From NCBI GenBank assembly GCA_948099385.1, contig CANUEZ040000168.1, forward strand, positions 6,677,501-6,741,500: DNA of 64,000 nt. Direction: 5' to 3'. The notes below the pieces were generated by a model. The model had not been told where the DNA came from, did no database searches, and saw only the letters and a list, made by a program, of their open reading frames with translations. This document shows positions 62,935 through 64,000 of the stretch, piece after piece (position 1 is the first letter of the stretch; each line of letters begins with the position of its first letter). A program made the position numbers and the translations under genes. The DNA comes from Fasciola hepatica (Eukaryota; Platyhelminthes; Trematoda; Plagiorchiida; Fasciolidae).

Positions 62935-64000
62935 TAAGTAAGGGAATTTCGACATGACTTTTGGAAGATGTATTGGGTTCATTCAGCAAATTTTGAAGAA
63001 TATTTAGCAAAAGCTTTTGATGAATAAATAGAGTTTTTTGACGGAACCAACCCACGTCAGTGAAAAAAGATCTACAGAATATCCACAGGCAGCACTTGCA
63101 CTCCGAGATCACTTAGTGCGCAGGGTAAAACAGTCGAATGTCGTACGTGAGCTGTTGATGTTCATGGTCGCATATCTAACCCTACTTCAGTAGTCTGTGG
63201 AAAAGCCAGAACACCAGCCACAGTGAGGCTTCCGCGAACCTGCAGTTGAAAAAGTACAAAGCGCAGAAATATAAGAAAGAATTCACGACAGAGTGCCTTA
63301 TATGCAACCGAACTTGAAACATTTTGGTTCAGAGTGAGAAAGCGAAGTTTGTACATGGGGTTGGGATGAGAGTAGTGACGTCCAAAACCGAATTTATTGT
63401 CACTACTCCTCAAACGACCTGCATTTTCAATTACCGAATAAAGGGCAGGAGTTCTAAAGTCAACGCTTTAAAATGAGTTTGAACTTCTGTAAATCATCAT
63501 GTCAGTGAACAGCGACTAATGGGTAATTCAAAGTCAAAATATCACTGGGCTCAAGCTGAAACTTGATTACTTTTTATTTTTGGCTTAGGCTATTGGATGT
63601 GGTGTTGGATCTGTCTCATTTCTACCATGCTGGTGGAAGAGGCAGATCGTCATTGAAATTAGGGATTAGTCTACGGTTTTAGGAAAATCCTTCGTAAGGA
63701 AGCTGTTTGCTAATTGATTTACGAATGCGGTTTGAAGTTGAGTAGACTTAGTGTGAAAGGTTGAATGCTGACAGTCTCCTAAAAATCTGAAAAATCTGTT
63801 TTCGATGCAAGTAGGTGTTTGAGCTTGCACACCGTAGACCATAGCTGTCTGAGCTGAAGGGAGCAAGCAGTCATCTTTTTACTTTCTCCTAAAACTCCCT
63901 AAGAAATATCAGTGATTCTTCATCAGTTATTAAGAGTCTGCCACAAACTGGGAAATTACCTTCCTAAGCAAACGAATCATCTCCCATGTGTCAATAAGGC
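62935..64000. other. Unassigned flank
   Basis: No gene, RNA or repeat recognised in the last kilobase. Frames are short and without motifs (63413-63162 -). Confidence 0.4.

Overview
The window looks like a nuclear region of a parasitic flatworm, most likely a trematode. The evidence is spliced host exons with GT/AG borders, a mix of very short introns (41 and 71 bp) and multi-kilobase introns in one gene, AT microsatellites, and a dense load of RTE, CR1-like, Penelope-like, BEL/Pao and Ty3/Gypsy elements. No bacterial operon, CRISPR array or phage module is visible. The species cannot be fixed from the sequence alone.

Host genes. (1) A long exon at 2523-3246 (+) encodes the C-terminal part of a regulator of calcineurin (RCAN/calcipressin), recognised by [13 protein letters not shown] followed by [11 protein letters not shown] and a donor site where the family has a conserved exon border. 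(2) On the minus strand, five exons at 25998-25871, 25799-25734, 25692-25460, 20898-20780 and (less surely) 12600-12385 make a leucine-rich-repeat ciliary protein of the CFAP410 (C21orf2) family. All splice phases agree and the predicted length is 253 residues. Apart from these, 6.9-27.6 kb and 30.3-35.9 kb are introns or intergenic DNA with SINE remnants and simple repeats.

Mobile DNA. An RTE-like LINE remnant lies at 3.45-6.9 kb (-). A Penelope-like GIY-YIG remnant (27.7-28.06 kb, +) sits directly before a 5'-truncated RTE-like LINE (28.15-30.26 kb, +). From 35.9 to 51.0 kb there is a decayed BEL/Pao element with paired, strongly diverged LTRs. It contains a Ty3/Gypsy integrase fragment (-) and a young BEL/Pao element (40424-47127) with 378-bp LTRs differing at 3 positions, a 5-bp target duplication GCATG and long open gag-protease and RT-RNaseH-integrase frames. 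These two frames are offset by one nucleotide, where the old copy reads straight through. From 51.3 to 54.7 kb lie further decayed Gypsy fragments (-). From 55.0 to 62.9 kb a third RTE-like LINE (-) is split by a 5'-truncated CR1-like LINE (-) ending in an (ATT)n tail.

No new defence, metabolic or regulatory system was found. The most informative items are the spliced CFAP410 model, the RCAN exon with a large acidic insert, the young BEL/Pao copy with its single-base frame offset, and the nested or interleaved retroelement architecture.
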